A stretch of DNA of 64,000 nt from Henriciella sp. (GCA_027019605.1 JALUWJ010000043.1:1-64000); one strand, 5' to 3'; numbered from the stretch's first letter, positions 49,114-58,524 are shown. Made by a program: numbers and translations. The notes: generated by a model not told the origin, from the sequence alone.

Positions 49114-50511
49114 CTAGTTTCCCCAAAGGCGGTGCCACCATTTGCGCTTTGGTTTTGGCTCCGAGACACCGATCGCCGCCGCAGAAAAACCACCCTCAGC
49201 CATTTTCTGCTTGATCTCATCGAGCTCCCAGCCGGTCAGCTTTGCGAGACTGTCAGCTTCGGTATCCCAGCGCTCGACAAGCGACTCAGCATACTCACCC
49301 GCCGCTTCGCACTGTCCATAATCGCCTCGCCACGGATGGCGCAGGACATAGCGACCCTGATAATTCTCGCGGTCACCCGTGACTTGGAAGTTCAGATCCT
49401 CAGGGAAGGTCTTGCCATCATATCGCACGTGCAAACGCGTGACGAACGCATCCACTGGCTGCGGCCCACCAAAGCCAGGGCGTGGCATGGGGCGAATATC
49501 GTCCTGAGGACGTTCATCCAGCCACATGACGCCCAGCTCTCTCAGCTCTGATTCAGACAATGGATTGGCCGCGCAAGGGTCGCACCAAGACATGTCCCAC
49601 GCATATTCCATGAAGACGGCCTTGCCGTTTTCTTTCTCGGTCTGATGCTCAAACATGGCTTTGTAAAATTCGCCAAACTCATCTTTGACGAAGATCGGAA
49701 CATCCATGTTCGAAGGCAGTTTCACAGTCTTGTAGTTGGTCGTTTCAACCCGCCCTTCGCGGGTGATCGCAAACACGAACAATTCCTGTTTGCCCTCAGC
49801 GTTCACCGTGCCGAGGCGGATGGGCAGCATGAAATTCTCGTCTTCATACGCCACTTGAATGGGGCGCAGCACTGAAGAGCCGCTATGGCGTTCCAGGTTC
49901 ACCTTAGCGACGAAGAATTTCATCCCGCGTTTGAGATACGCCCCCACGACCTCTTCAGCGCCGTCAGGAATGCGGTAGTTTTCCTGGTTGAGCCAAGTGA
50001 TGAGACCGTCGCTTTCCTCGGCTGAGAGGATCAGGATGTCATACTCACCGACTTCGTATTCGGCTTCGATTGTGACGCCGAGATCTTCTGCTTCCATTGG
50101 CGGCGCAGACATGGCCATCTCAGGGATCGCTGATGAGGTCACTGTCACGCTCTTCAATCTTCGATCGAGCATGCACGGGTTTTCGTCATGATACTCAACC
50201 AGCCGCGGGGCCGTATATTCATCCAGATGGTCCACCAAGCCTGGATTGGCGACATTGATCTGTTCGCGCTCGGGCACATCGACGACCGGCACCACCATCG
50301 CAAACTCACTCGCTTCTCCGCGATAGTCTGAGGCCATCGTGATCACGGTCCGCTCATCATCTCGGACGAGCACGACTTTCGAGGCATCGTTAAACAGATC
50401 CGTGTCTGCTTTCGCGACATAGAACCCGCAAAACGCCGAAGCAGCTGGCGCGCTAAGCGCGAACGATGTGAGGCCGAGGGCGCACGCCCCCGCGAGGTGT
50501 TTTAAGTTCAT
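49114..50511 (-). CDS. DUF2330 secreted protein
   Basis: 465 residues. Signal peptide MNLKHLAGACALGLTSFALS with cleavage near ASAFCGFYVAKAD; the FCGFYVA start is typical of DUF2330. Later parts include NPCMLDRRL, YDILILSAEESDGLITWLNQ and LKRGMKFFVAKVNL; the C-terminus is Trp-rich and basic (RKWWHRLW). The start ATG at 50511 (GGGACCTCGAA upstream) lies inside the 3' end of the RnfD-like gene, overlapping by 59 bp in another frame. Function unknown; pairing with an RnfD/NqrB-like protein suggests a joint envelope or redox role. Confidence 0.8.
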   Translation of the reverse strand: MNLKHLAGACALGLTSFALSAPAASAFCGFYVAKADTDLFNDASKVVLVRDDERTVITMASDYRGEASEFAMVVPVVDVPEREQINVANPGLVDHLDEYTAPRLVEYHDENPCMLDRRLKSVTVTSSAIPEMAMSAPPMEAEDLGVTIEAEYEVGEYDILILSAEESDGLITWLNQENYRIPDGAEEVVGAYLKRGMKFFVAKVNLERHSGSSVLRPIQVAYEDENFMLPIRLGTVNAEGKQELFVFAITREGRVETTNYKTVKLPSNMDVPIFVKDEFGEFYKAMFEHQTEKENGKAVFMEYAWDMSWCDPCAANPLSESELRELGVMWLDERPQDDIRPMPRPGFGGPQPVDAFVTRLHVRYDGKTFPEDLNFQVTGDRENYQGRYVLRHPWRGDYGQCEAAGEYAESLVERWDTEADSLAKLTGWELDEIKQKMAEGGFSAAAIGVSEPKPKRKWWHRLWGN

Positions 50512-51424
50512 TTCGAGGTCCCTTTGTGGATGTCCATTCAAACCGACTTGCTGGCAGCAAGCGGTCAAGAATGGGCGATAGAAGTGCGAGGCTGGCGAGC
50601 GCATAGAGCATCGCCCCGCGAATGTGATATTCCCAGCTGAGCCAAGCTGCGAAGGCCGCAACTGCGAAAGCAAAGATCAAACGCGCAAGGCGAGAGTCAG
50701 GAGTTGAGCGCGGATCGGTGATCATGAAAAACGCAAAGACGAGCAGCGCGCCGGATTGCAATTGATGGATCGGGATCGCCATCGGATCGCCGAGATACAG
50801 CGCGCGGCCAAACAACATGACCGCAAACCCAGCCAAAAAACCGAGCGCGATATCAAGCCGTTTGGCGCTGGACAGTACCAGGGCTGCAAAGCCAATCGCG
50901 AAGGCTGCAAACAGGGGCGCCTGTCCCCATTGGCCTGGCGACACCCAAGCCGCGCTACCACCGAGCAGGCTGACCACCACAATACCGATACAGGCCGGGT
51001 TAAAAATATGCTTGCCGCGATAGCGGATAAGGAATTTTGCAGACACACCAATCATCCCGGCGGCGAGCCAGAACCATAGCGAATTGGCGCGCAAGAGGAT
51101 GGATAGCGATAGCGATGTGATCAGGGCTGACTTCCATTGAAAGCCTGCAAACCAGCCGACAATACCCGCGACCAAAGGCGAGCCTCGCCAATACGAACCG
51201 GACTCGGCGCGGCGCGCTTCTTTTCTGGCATTCACCCAAACGGTTCCGGCAGCCTGGGCGAGCATTGCGCCGGAAATGGCTGCGATCAGCGCAAGAGGCT
51301 GCGCGCCAAAATCGCTGGTTGTGAGAGACATTGTAAACAGGCCTGAGAGGGCCAGGATCTGCCAATGTCTGGCATCCCTGTTTATGGCCTTGAATAGACC
51401 TGCAACCTGCGTCCTCGCTCCCAT
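50453..51424 (-). CDS. RnfD/NqrB-like membrane protein
   Basis: 323 residues from the ATG at 51424, about eight membrane helices. RGKHIFNPACIGIVVVSLL and LQSGALLVFAFFMITDPRSTP match the NQR2/RnfD/RnfE family, membrane flavoproteins of ion-pumping oxidoreductases. In true NqrB/RnfD the FMN is linked to a Thr in an SGAT-like motif; here the corresponding stretch reads SGAL, so covalent flavin looks absent. No other Rnf or Nqr subunits are nearby. Its 3' end overlaps the DUF2330 gene by 59 bp. Confidence 0.8.
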   Translation of the reverse strand: MGARTQVAGLFKAINRDARHWQILALSGLFTMSLTTSDFGAQPLALIAAISGAMLAQAAGTVWVNARKEARRAESGSYWRGSPLVAGIVGWFAGFQWKSALITSLSLSILLRANSLWFWLAAGMIGVSAKFLIRYRGKHIFNPACIGIVVVSLLGGSAAWVSPGQWGQAPLFAAFAIGFAALVLSSAKRLDIALGFLAGFAVMLFGRALYLGDPMAIPIHQLQSGALLVFAFFMITDPRSTPDSRLARLIFAFAVAAFAAWLSWEYHIRGAMLYALASLALLSPILDRLLPASRFEWTSTKGPRNELKTPRGGVRPRPHIVRA

Positions 51425-51531
51425 ATTTGCGAGGTAACACACCAAATGCGGGCGAAATAGGGCGCGGGTTTTACAAATCCGCGACACACACGCCCATAGC
51501 CCTTTAACGCTTCTCGGCTTAGATGGGCATT

Positions 51532-52308
51532 ATGAGCGAGCAAGATACTGTTTCCTTTGGGTTTGAGAGCGTCACGCCGGACGAGAAAGTCGACCGGGTT
51601 AAGGGCGTCTTTCGCTCCGTGGCGTCGAAATATGATCTGATGAATGATTTCATGTCTGTGGGCATCCACCGGCTATGGAAACATGACACGATGAACCGCG
51701 TGAACCCGCAGCCTGGCGAAGCCCATCTGGATGTCGCCGGCGGCACAGGTGAACTTGCTCGCGCCTTCCTCACTTTGGCTGACGCGGCCGGCAAACGGCG
51801 CGGCGACAAAAGGCAAGCCACGGCGATTGTTTGCGACATCAATGATGCGATGCTGGAAGCCGGCAAAGCCCGCGCCGACAATGCCGAATGGGGCGATCGT
51901 CTGAACTGGGTCTGCGCCGATGGTACAGCCCTGCCCTATCCTGATCGCAGCTTCGACGCTTTGACCATCAGTTTCGGCATCCGCAATTTCGCCGATCGGG
52001 TCGCTGGATTGAAAGAGTTTCGCCGCGTGTTGAAGCCGGGCGGGCGCCTGGCTGTGCTGGAATTCAGCCAGATGACCGCGCCGATGCTTCAACAAGCTTA
52101 TGACACGTACAGCTTCAACGTGATCCCGGCGGTCGGCAATCTCGTCACCGGGGATCGTGACAGCTATCAATACCTGGTCGAGAGTATTCGACAGTTTCCA
52201 GATCAAGAAACGTTTAAAGCAGAGGTGGAGTCGGCGGGCTTCTCCAATGTCTCAGTCACCAATTTCTCGGGCGGCATTGCGGCGCTACACTTCGGGTGGG
52301 CGATCTAG
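51532..52308 (+). CDS. ubiE: Ubiquinone/menaquinone C-methyltransferase
   Basis: About 258 residues; AdoMet-dependent C-methylation of the quinone ring precursor. Family blocks are VFRSVASKYDLMNDFMSVGIHRLWK, DVAGGTGELA (AdoMet motif), ADGTALPYPDRSFDALTISFGIRNF and the YLVESIRQFPDQETF end. Two starts, 51523 and 51532, are nine bases apart and neither has a clear ribosome site; the shorter is given. ubiB follows 3 bp after the stop, a conserved alphaproteobacterial pair. Confidence 0.96.
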   Translation: MSEQDTVSFGFESVTPDEKVDRVKGVFRSVASKYDLMNDFMSVGIHRLWKHDTMNRVNPQPGEAHLDVAGGTGELARAFLTLADAAGKRRGDKRQATAIVCDINDAMLEAGKARADNAEWGDRLNWVCADGTALPYPDRSFDALTISFGIRNFADRVAGLKEFRRVLKPGGRLAVLEFSQMTAPMLQQAYDTYSFNVIPAVGNLVTGDRDSYQYLVESIRQFPDQETFKAEVESAGFSNVSVTNFSGGIAALHFGWAI

Positions 52309-52311
52309 TCG

Positions 52312-53835
52312 ATGTTGAAAGCGCTCGCAGACTACGCTCGGCTTTTGCGTGCAGGCACGGCGCTGGCGCGCCATGATGTTATTTTGCCGGGCGAATATCA
52401 CTCGCGCCTCCCCTTCCCGGCCAAGCTCGCAGGAAAGACGCTTCGCATCTTTGGCGGCGGCGCCAGGGGGCGTTCAGGGGAACGCCTGGCGACGGCACTC
52501 GAAAAACTGGGGCCCGCCTATATCAAGCTCGGGCAGTTTCTGGCGACGCGGCCCGACGTGTTCGGGGTTGAGACCACAACAGACCTGTCACGCCTGAAAG
52601 ACAAGCTGCCACCTTTCTCGATGAAAGCCGCACAAAAAGCATTGGCGGAAGAATTTGGGGAAGACGAAGCGGGGCAACTTTTCCCGGAACTCTCTGATCC
52701 CATTGCAGCGGCCTCGCTGGCGCAAGTTCATCGCCTACAGACGCCAGACGGCGCAAAAGCAGTCAAAATCCTTCGCCCCGGTGTTGAGAAACTTATTGAT
52801 CGAGAGCTCCGCGCGATGAAGCGCGCCGCTCGAACGGTCGAACGCGTCAACGTGGAAAGCCGCCGGCTAAAGCCCGTCGCATTCACCGAGACGGTTGCCG
52901 CCTCCATGGAGAAAGAACTCGACCTGCGCCTGGAAGCTGGCGGCGGGGATGAGATGCGCGAGCTCTCATTCAAGGCTGGTTACTATTATGTGCCCGAGGT
53001 CGACTGGGAGCGCTCTGGCAAACGTGTGCTGACGACCGAGTGGATTGAGGGCAAACCGCTCACCGATCCCGAAGCTATCAAAACGCACGGGATCGATCCG
53101 GAAACCCTCGCCAATACCGTGACGCGCGGCTTTCTGGATCATGCGATCCATCACGGCGTGTTCCATGCGGACATGCATGAAGGCAATATGATCGTCACGC
53201 CGGACGGGCGCCTGACTCTGGTCGATTTCGGGATTATCGGCCGCATCGGAATGAATGAGCGCCGCTTCTTGGCGGAGATTCTGTGGGGCTTTTTGCGCCG
53301 TGACTATCACCGCGTCGCCGAGGTCCATTTCGAAGCCGGATATGTGCCCGCAGACAAGTCCGTTGGCGATTTTGCGCAGGCTTTGCGCAGCGTAGGCGAG
53401 CCGATTCATGGTAAGTCGGCCAGCGACGTTTCCATGGGCCGCCTCTTGCTGCAGCTTCTGGATTTCACCCATACATTTGGCATGCAGCTGCGCCCGGAAT
53501 TGGTGCTCTTGCAAAAGACCATGGTTCAAGTCGAAGGCGTGGCCAGAGCGATTGATCCTAATCATGATATTTGGGGCGCCGCGGAACCGATCGTCAAAGA
53601 CTGGATCACGCAGAACCTTGGCCCTGCCGGCGCTGCAAAAATCGTCGCGCAGAATGTCAAAGAAGTTGCCGACCGACTGAAACGCCTGCCAGAGGTGATG
53701 GATCAGGTTGAAGCCAAACTGACCGCTCCAGATCCTGAGCCGCTGCCGCGCGAACGCTTTGCGCCATGGTGGGGATGGCTCGGATTTATTCTAGGCTTGG
53801 CGGCAGCCGTGGTCGCGGTGGTCTACGCGCCTTAA
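52312..53835 (+). CDS. ubiB: UbiB-type atypical kinase for ubiquinone biosynthesis
   Basis: 507 residues, ABC1/ADCK family; needed for ubiquinone synthesis, probably as an ATPase that mobilises membrane-bound precursors. KxGQ motif in AYIKLGQFLATRPD, the Ala-rich nucleotide loop AAASLAQVHR in place of a kinase P loop, catalytic HADMHEGNM and metal-binding VDFGIIGR. The C-terminal membrane segment is WWGWLGFILGLAAAVVAVVY. It is coupled to ubiE and ends in a TTAA shared with the opposing kinase gene. Confidence 0.95.
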   Translation: MLKALADYARLLRAGTALARHDVILPGEYHSRLPFPAKLAGKTLRIFGGGARGRSGERLATALEKLGPAYIKLGQFLATRPDVFGVETTTDLSRLKDKLPPFSMKAAQKALAEEFGEDEAGQLFPELSDPIAAASLAQVHRLQTPDGAKAVKILRPGVEKLIDRELRAMKRAARTVERVNVESRRLKPVAFTETVAASMEKELDLRLEAGGGDEMRELSFKAGYYYVPEVDWERSGKRVLTTEWIEGKPLTDPEAIKTHGIDPETLANTVTRGFLDHAIHHGVFHADMHEGNMIVTPDGRLTLVDFGIIGRIGMNERRFLAEILWGFLRRDYHRVAEVHFEAGYVPADKSVGDFAQALRSVGEPIHGKSASDVSMGRLLLQLLDFTHTFGMQLRPELVLLQKTMVQVEGVARAIDPNHDIWGAAEPIVKDWITQNLGPAGAAKIVAQNVKEVADRLKRLPEVMDQVEAKLTAPDPEPLPRERFAPWWGWLGFILGLAAAVVAVVYAP

Positions 53836-55232
53836 TCGCCCGTTGGTAGGAAGATTACAAAACGGGTCCCACTCTCGCTCGTTTCCCCGAGCTCGAGATC
53901 ACCGCCCATGGCCCGCGCGAGGTCTCGCGACAGCGCCAAACCGAGCCCTGTTCCATCGCGCCGGGTTGAGCCTGCGAACGGCTTAAACAGATTGGTTTTG
54001 GCCTGATTGGGTAGGCCTGGACCTGTGTCGAGCACGCTCAAAGCTGCGCCATCGAACCCGACAGAAATCGTGCCTTTGCCGTCCATCGCTTCGGCAGCGT
54101 TGCGGATCAGGTTGGCGCAGATGCGATGCAAATGATCTGGATCAGCCTGCGCATTCGCGTCCTCGACCACGGCATTTGAAAACTCGACCTCACCAAAGGC
54201 CGCAAGTGCTTCAGCCGAGGCTTCTTCGACAATGTCATACAGGCGGACCGATTGGACCTTCGTGTCCGGCGTCGAGGAGCGGCCATATTTTAGCGTATCG
54301 CTCGCCAAATTGATCGCGCGCTCCAAGGCCCGTTCGAGACGCGGCAAGCTCTTCGCGACGCGCGGATCTTCAGAGCGCGACAGCGAATCCGAGACGAGTT
54401 GAGCCGTCGCGAGCGAGTTGCGCAGGTCATGGTTGATCTTTGCAACCGCTTCCCCGAGCTGCGCCAGGCGTTCTTGCTGACGGAAAGCATTCGACACCGC
54501 CTCTTCCATGTCAGACAGCGCGTTTTGGGCGCGGCCAATCTCATCAGTCCGCACGGTTGGAGAGAGGCGCCGCCGCCAACTGCCAGGGTCTTCTTTGATC
54601 TGCACAACAGACCGCGTCACGCGCCGGATCGGGCGAACCACCGTTAGCAACAGCATCAGATAGATCAGGCCGCCAGTCACGATTGAAATGATCAAAGACA
54701 GGACCAGAATATTCCGGCCATATTGCGCAAGCCCCTTGCGGAGCGCAGACTCATCCGCAACGACTTCAATCACACGCCCAGGTTGCGATCCCGCGGCGCG
54801 AATGATCAGGAACCGGTCATTCGGCGCAAAAAACGTCGCCATCGTATCGCCGACCTCTGAGATATCAGGCGTCTCATCAAACAAGACAATCTCGCCGACA
54901 CAGCAAATCTCTTCGCCCGGATTGAGGATCATATCGCGGCGCTCATCATAGAGTTCTGCAACCGCCAAGACCATCGCGCTGGAGAGCAGATCCTGCTCCA
55001 GCTCTTCCGATACCATCCGCGATGGCGCAGCCTCCAAGGCCAGAGCTGCCAGGCGGCCCGCCTCGATCTGATCTTTCAGCCAAATGTTTCTGTAATTGGT
55101 CGCACTCGGCACAAAGATCAGAGCTTCAACGATCAGCACCGTTGAGATCGCAATCAGAAACAGCCTGAAAGACAAGCTGTCCCGCCAACGTAGACTAGGT
55201 CCCGTCGCAACCGAAGATTGTGGTTCGCTCAC
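53832..55232 (-). CDS. Membrane sensor histidine kinase
   Basis: 466 residues from a GTG at 55232. Two membrane helices (about 23-43 and 175-197) enclose a periplasmic domain of about 130 residues with a Cys pair (EEICCVGEIVLFDE). HAMP (about 198-250), HisKA with the phosphoacceptor in AKINHDLRNSLATAQ, and HATPase_c with LIRNAAEAM, DTGPGLP and GTGLGLALSRDL follow. No response regulator gene is next to it. It is the last gene of a likely operon with DUF547, TVP38 and flavin reductase genes (14 bp after the latter), which suggests it senses the redox or membrane state they affect (inference). Confidence 0.9.
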   Translation of the reverse strand: MSEPQSSVATGPSLRWRDSLSFRLFLIAISTVLIVEALIFVPSATNYRNIWLKDQIEAGRLAALALEAAPSRMVSEELEQDLLSSAMVLAVAELYDERRDMILNPGEEICCVGEIVLFDETPDISEVGDTMATFFAPNDRFLIIRAAGSQPGRVIEVVADESALRKGLAQYGRNILVLSLIISIVTGGLIYLMLLLTVVRPIRRVTRSVVQIKEDPGSWRRRLSPTVRTDEIGRAQNALSDMEEAVSNAFRQQERLAQLGEAVAKINHDLRNSLATAQLVSDSLSRSEDPRVAKSLPRLERALERAINLASDTLKYGRSSTPDTKVQSVRLYDIVEEASAEALAAFGEVEFSNAVVEDANAQADPDHLHRICANLIRNAAEAMDGKGTISVGFDGAALSVLDTGPGLPNQAKTNLFKPFAGSTRRDGTGLGLALSRDLARAMGGDLELGETSESGTRFVIFLPTGD

Positions 55233-55246
55233 GCGATGCTGGTACT

Positions 55247-56767
55247 CTATGGAATGCGTTGCAGCAACCCAACGAGCGTTCTTGACGCTTTACCAAACAC
55301 AGCTGGGGTGAAGTGCGCACTGGCTGCGCGTTTCACGACCTCGGCCCGTGTTGGGTAAGGTGAGATGAAATTCGTCAAGGACTGAACGCCGAGTTTGTTC
55401 GACATGCCATAGCCAACAATTTGGATAATATCGCCCGCACCGTCGCCGACCACGGACGCGCCAAGAATTTTACCTTTGCGGATCACCAGCTTCGCCTCGC
55501 CGAGGGTTTTGCCTTCGGCAATTGCCCGGTCATTCTCGTGGAATGGGAAGGATGAAGTGGTGACACTGTCGCCATATTGCTCACGGGCTTCCGCTTCCGT
55601 CAGGCCAACTTGCGCCACTTCTGGCGCGACATAGGTCACGGATGGCAAAGGCAGATCACTTGCTTTGCTGCCTTGTTTGAAAAACGCACGGCGCGTGAAG
55701 ACACTGGCATGCCAGCCCGCCAAATGGGTGAATTGTCCTTGTCCGGCAATATCGCCGAGCGCCCAAACGCGTGAATTGGAAACTGAACGCAATTTGTCGC
55801 CAACTTGAATGCCGCGGCGATCAAACGTCACTTTCCCAGCTTCCAAATTCAGCCCGTCCAGCATGGCTCGGCGGCCGACCGCAACCAGGATGTGCGTGCC
55901 GGTAATTGTTTGCGTGCCATCCTCGCTTTCCGTGTCGACGGAAATCGCACCGGTCTCGCCGGTGACTTTCACGGCCTTATGGCCTTCGAGGATTGTCACC
56001 CCTTCTTCGCGAATCGCATCGACCGCGATCTTGGCATGGTCAGCGTCCGCACGCGCCATCGCACGGCCCATCTCGATGACGGTCACTTCGGTGCCCAGCC
56101 GGTGAAAGGCTTGCGCCATTTCCATGCCGATCGGTCCGCCGCCGAGCACGATCAGGTGCTTTGGCTGCTCTGGCAGCGAGAACACCGTCTCATTGGTGAT
56201 GTATGGGGTCTCTTCCAGGCCCGGGATTGGCGGGATGAACGCGGTTGAACCGGTTGAGACAATGATTCGACGCGCGGTCGCTTCTGTCGTCGCTGAGACA
56301 ATGGTTTTCGGGTCGGCAAAACTTGCATGCTCGCGGATCACAGTGACGCCGAGGCCTTCGAACCGTTCCTGGCTGTCGACCGGAGCGATTGTATCAATCG
56401 CTTTACGAACGTGCGCTTTGACAAGTTCCCAATCCACGGTTGGCTCAGACACGGACACGCCATATTTCGCGCTTTCGCGCGCCGTTTGAGCATATTTCGC
56501 AGTCGTCAGCAGCGCCTTGGACGGCACACAGCCATAGTTCAAGCAATCGCCGCCCATTTCGGCTTTCTCATAGAGAATGACATTGAGGCCAAGCATCGCC
56601 GCCCCCGCCGCAGCTGAAAGGCCACCTGACCCGCCGCCGATAACAATCAGATCGGCTTTCAGCTTTCGCTTCGCGCCCGTTTCCACTGGAGTATTGGTCA
56701 TTGTTTTTGTCTCCAAAGGGTCAGTTTCAGCCATGCGGGCTGTTGGACTTGCAATCGCGTCAGACAT
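55247..56767 (-). CDS. Mercuric reductase-like flavin disulfide oxidoreductase
   Basis: 506 residues. FAD-binding LIVIGGGSGGLSAAAGAAML, redox-active disulfide GGDCLNYGCVPSKAL, NAD(P)-binding IVLGGGPIGMEMAQ, and second FAD motif VWALGDIAGQG; C-terminal dimer domain. The His of the usual HPYPT catalytic loop is replaced (ISPYPTRAE), and the N-terminal heavy-metal domain and C-terminal Cys pair of true MerA are missing, so mercury reduction is unlikely. The ATG follows the TVP38 stop with no gap (TAAATG). This enzyme and TVP38 are adjacent or fused in many bacteria, pointing to a shared membrane-redox task. Confidence 0.87.
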   Translation of the reverse strand: MSDAIASPTARMAETDPLETKTMTNTPVETGAKRKLKADLIVIGGGSGGLSAAAGAAMLGLNVILYEKAEMGGDCLNYGCVPSKALLTTAKYAQTARESAKYGVSVSEPTVDWELVKAHVRKAIDTIAPVDSQERFEGLGVTVIREHASFADPKTIVSATTEATARRIIVSTGSTAFIPPIPGLEETPYITNETVFSLPEQPKHLIVLGGGPIGMEMAQAFHRLGTEVTVIEMGRAMARADADHAKIAVDAIREEGVTILEGHKAVKVTGETGAISVDTESEDGTQTITGTHILVAVGRRAMLDGLNLEAGKVTFDRRGIQVGDKLRSVSNSRVWALGDIAGQGQFTHLAGWHASVFTRRAFFKQGSKASDLPLPSVTYVAPEVAQVGLTEAEAREQYGDSVTTSSFPFHENDRAIAEGKTLGEAKLVIRKGKILGASVVGDGAGDIIQIVGYGMSNKLGVQSLTNFISPYPTRAEVVKRAASAHFTPAVFGKASRTLVGLLQRIP

Positions 56768-57505
56768 TTACGCCTCCGCAGTTTCAGGCTTACGGCCTGT
56801 GATTTTCTTATAAATAACAGGGATCAAAGCAACGATACCGAGGGCCGCGAGGGCTGGTAGCATATTCTTTGCGATAATCGCCAGATTTGGATCTTCACCC
56901 GCAGCAAAGGTCGCGCCAAGGCCAGATCCAACCCACGTATAGGCAACGACACCCGGAATGATTCCGACAGCCGTGGTGATGGCATATTCACGGTATTTCG
57001 CACCGAGCAAGGCTGGCGCAATATTCGCCACTGGGAATGGAACGACAGGCAACAGACGCAGAGCAAACATGTAAGAGAATGGGTTCTCGTTAAACCCGGC
57101 TTCCATTTTCGCCATGAATGGCCCCGCGCGGTCCCGCAGAGCGCTGCCGATTGAGGTTTTCGCGGCAAAGAAGAGCATACTCGCACCGAGCGTTGCCCCG
57201 GCAATCGTCGCAATCGAACCGCCGACCAGGCCGAACAGGAAGCCACCTGCGATCGTAATCCACAAAGCCCCTGGGATCATGAACAGAGTTGCAGCGGCGT
57301 AAATACCGATGAAGATCGCGACCGCCAGGATAAGGTTTTCCGAGACAAAGCTCTGGAGAACCTCTTGTTGCTCGCGCAGCGTGTCCAAAGAAAGATACTG
57401 GAACAAGCCAAGCTGCCATGCGCCGACCATTACCGCTGCGATCAAATAGACCGGCCATAGCTTGATGAGGATCGAGCCTTGTTTCGTTTCGACAGTGTCC
57501 GTCAT
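56768..57505 (-). CDS. TVP38/TMEM64 (DedA-like) membrane protein
   Basis: 245 residues from the ATG at 57505 with AAGGAAGAC upstream. Five to six membrane segments and two re-entrant loops are suggested by GALWITIAGGFLFGLVGG and the family motif ALRLLPVVPFPVANIAPALLG, which in this superfamily lines a lipid or ion path. Members act as lipid scramblases or transporters; the cargo here is unknown. Second gene of the DUF547-TVP38-flavoprotein-kinase operon, 31 bp after DUF547. Confidence 0.87.
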   Translation of the reverse strand: MTDTVETKQGSILIKLWPVYLIAAVMVGAWQLGLFQYLSLDTLREQQEVLQSFVSENLILAVAIFIGIYAAATLFMIPGALWITIAGGFLFGLVGGSIATIAGATLGASMLFFAAKTSIGSALRDRAGPFMAKMEAGFNENPFSYMFALRLLPVVPFPVANIAPALLGAKYREYAITTAVGIIPGVVAYTWVGSGLGATFAAGEDPNLAIIAKNMLPALAALGIVALIPVIYKKITGRKPETAEA

Positions 57506-57536
57506 GGGTGTCTTCCTTCTTGCCGTCTCTAAGCGC

Positions 57537-58301
57537 CTATTCGACGTCGTTGAGAGACCAGTCATATTCGTGTTTGGTAATTTTTCGTTTCGCTTGGATT
57601 TTCTCAGCCAGTTCTGGCTCGGCATGTTCCAGCAGGTGATCGATCACCCCATCATTCGAGCCGCCAAAATCCTCACGGAACCATTTATAGATGGTTGAAA
57701 CCTGCAGCGTGCCATTCCGTCGAACAGTCACACCGCGTGGATTGTTGATATAGTCACGCGCCGCGTCATCCAGCTCTTCGTCAAGCGTTGCGCCAAACCA
57801 AGCATCCGTGCGCAGATTTGGGCATCCGAATGAGGCACAGTTCACAGCATAGTGGACCCGCGGGTCGCTGAACTGAACCCGTAGAATGCCATGCTCAAGG
57901 TCATCCAGGCTGACTTTCTCGCCGTCAACCACAGTGAAAACACGCTTCCACGGCCCGACTATATAGCCAGATCGGATCGATTTTGTCGGATAGCGACCGA
58001 CAATGTGTTGGATGGTCAGGGCGTTATAAATGTTCGAATAGGCTGCGAATTGCTCGTCTTCCGACAGTGTATCGAAATCGAGATTTTCGAAACTCTCCAG
58101 ATATGCGTCGAGTTTGGCAGAGTCTTCGGTATTGGCTTGGAGGGCGCCATAATCAAAGCGATTCACGCCATCATCACTCTCCACCACATATGTGCCCAGG
58201 ATGTCGTCCCAAGCCTGGTGCAGCTCGGTATCGTCAGCCGAGGCAGTTCCCGCAGCAATCGTCATGGCAATAGCTCCAACCGTCAGCATTTTGCGTAGCA
58301 T
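57537..58301 (-). CDS. DUF547 secreted protein
   Basis: 254 residues from the ATG at 58301. Signal peptide MLRKMLTVGAIAMTIAAGTASA, then a DUF547 domain: AYSNIYNALTIQHIVGRYP, LDDLEHGILR and HYAVNCASFGCPNLR, with Cys and His arranged like a thiol hydrolase or transglutaminase-like core, though activity is not established. First gene of the operon; DUF547 proteins often accompany TVP38 and flavin disulfide reductases. Confidence 0.83.
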   Translation of the reverse strand: MLRKMLTVGAIAMTIAAGTASADDTELHQAWDDILGTYVVESDDGVNRFDYGALQANTEDSAKLDAYLESFENLDFDTLSEDEQFAAYSNIYNALTIQHIVGRYPTKSIRSGYIVGPWKRVFTVVDGEKVSLDDLEHGILRVQFSDPRVHYAVNCASFGCPNLRTDAWFGATLDEELDDAARDYINNPRGVTVRRNGTLQVSTIYKWFREDFGGSNDGVIDHLLEHAEPELAEKIQAKRKITKHEYDWSLNDVE

Positions 58302-58451
58302 AGATTTCGCATCCCTTTTAGAAACTTTGTTCGAGCCGGATATACGCAGGGGGCGGTAAAGATGCACGTAACGGTATGGTCCCAAACCATCACCGATGCG
58401 TGAGCGGGATGTGACGGCTGTATTTGACGCGGAAAACCTGCGCGATTTCTC

Positions 58452-58480
58452 TTGACCTCTCCGGCTCGCAGCCGTAATAG
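58452..58480 (+). promoter_or_regulatory. Possible promoter of rpmH
   Basis: TTGACC, 17-bp spacer, TAATAG, placing the transcript start near 58487 and giving a leader of about 38 bases. The spacer holds an inverted repeat CGGCT-CGC-AGCCG (58462-58474). The rest of the 223-bp gap before rpmH shows a second TTGACG (58424-58429) and nothing else I can support. Confidence 0.45.
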
Positions 58481-58524
58481 CCGCGCTTTCGAGTTTAACT
58501 AATTTCTATTGAGGCGAGACGCCC

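Noticed and set aside
55247-56767. True mercuric reductase merA
   Set aside because: No N-terminal heavy-metal domain, no C-terminal Cys pair and no other mer genes; neighbour TVP38 points to another role.
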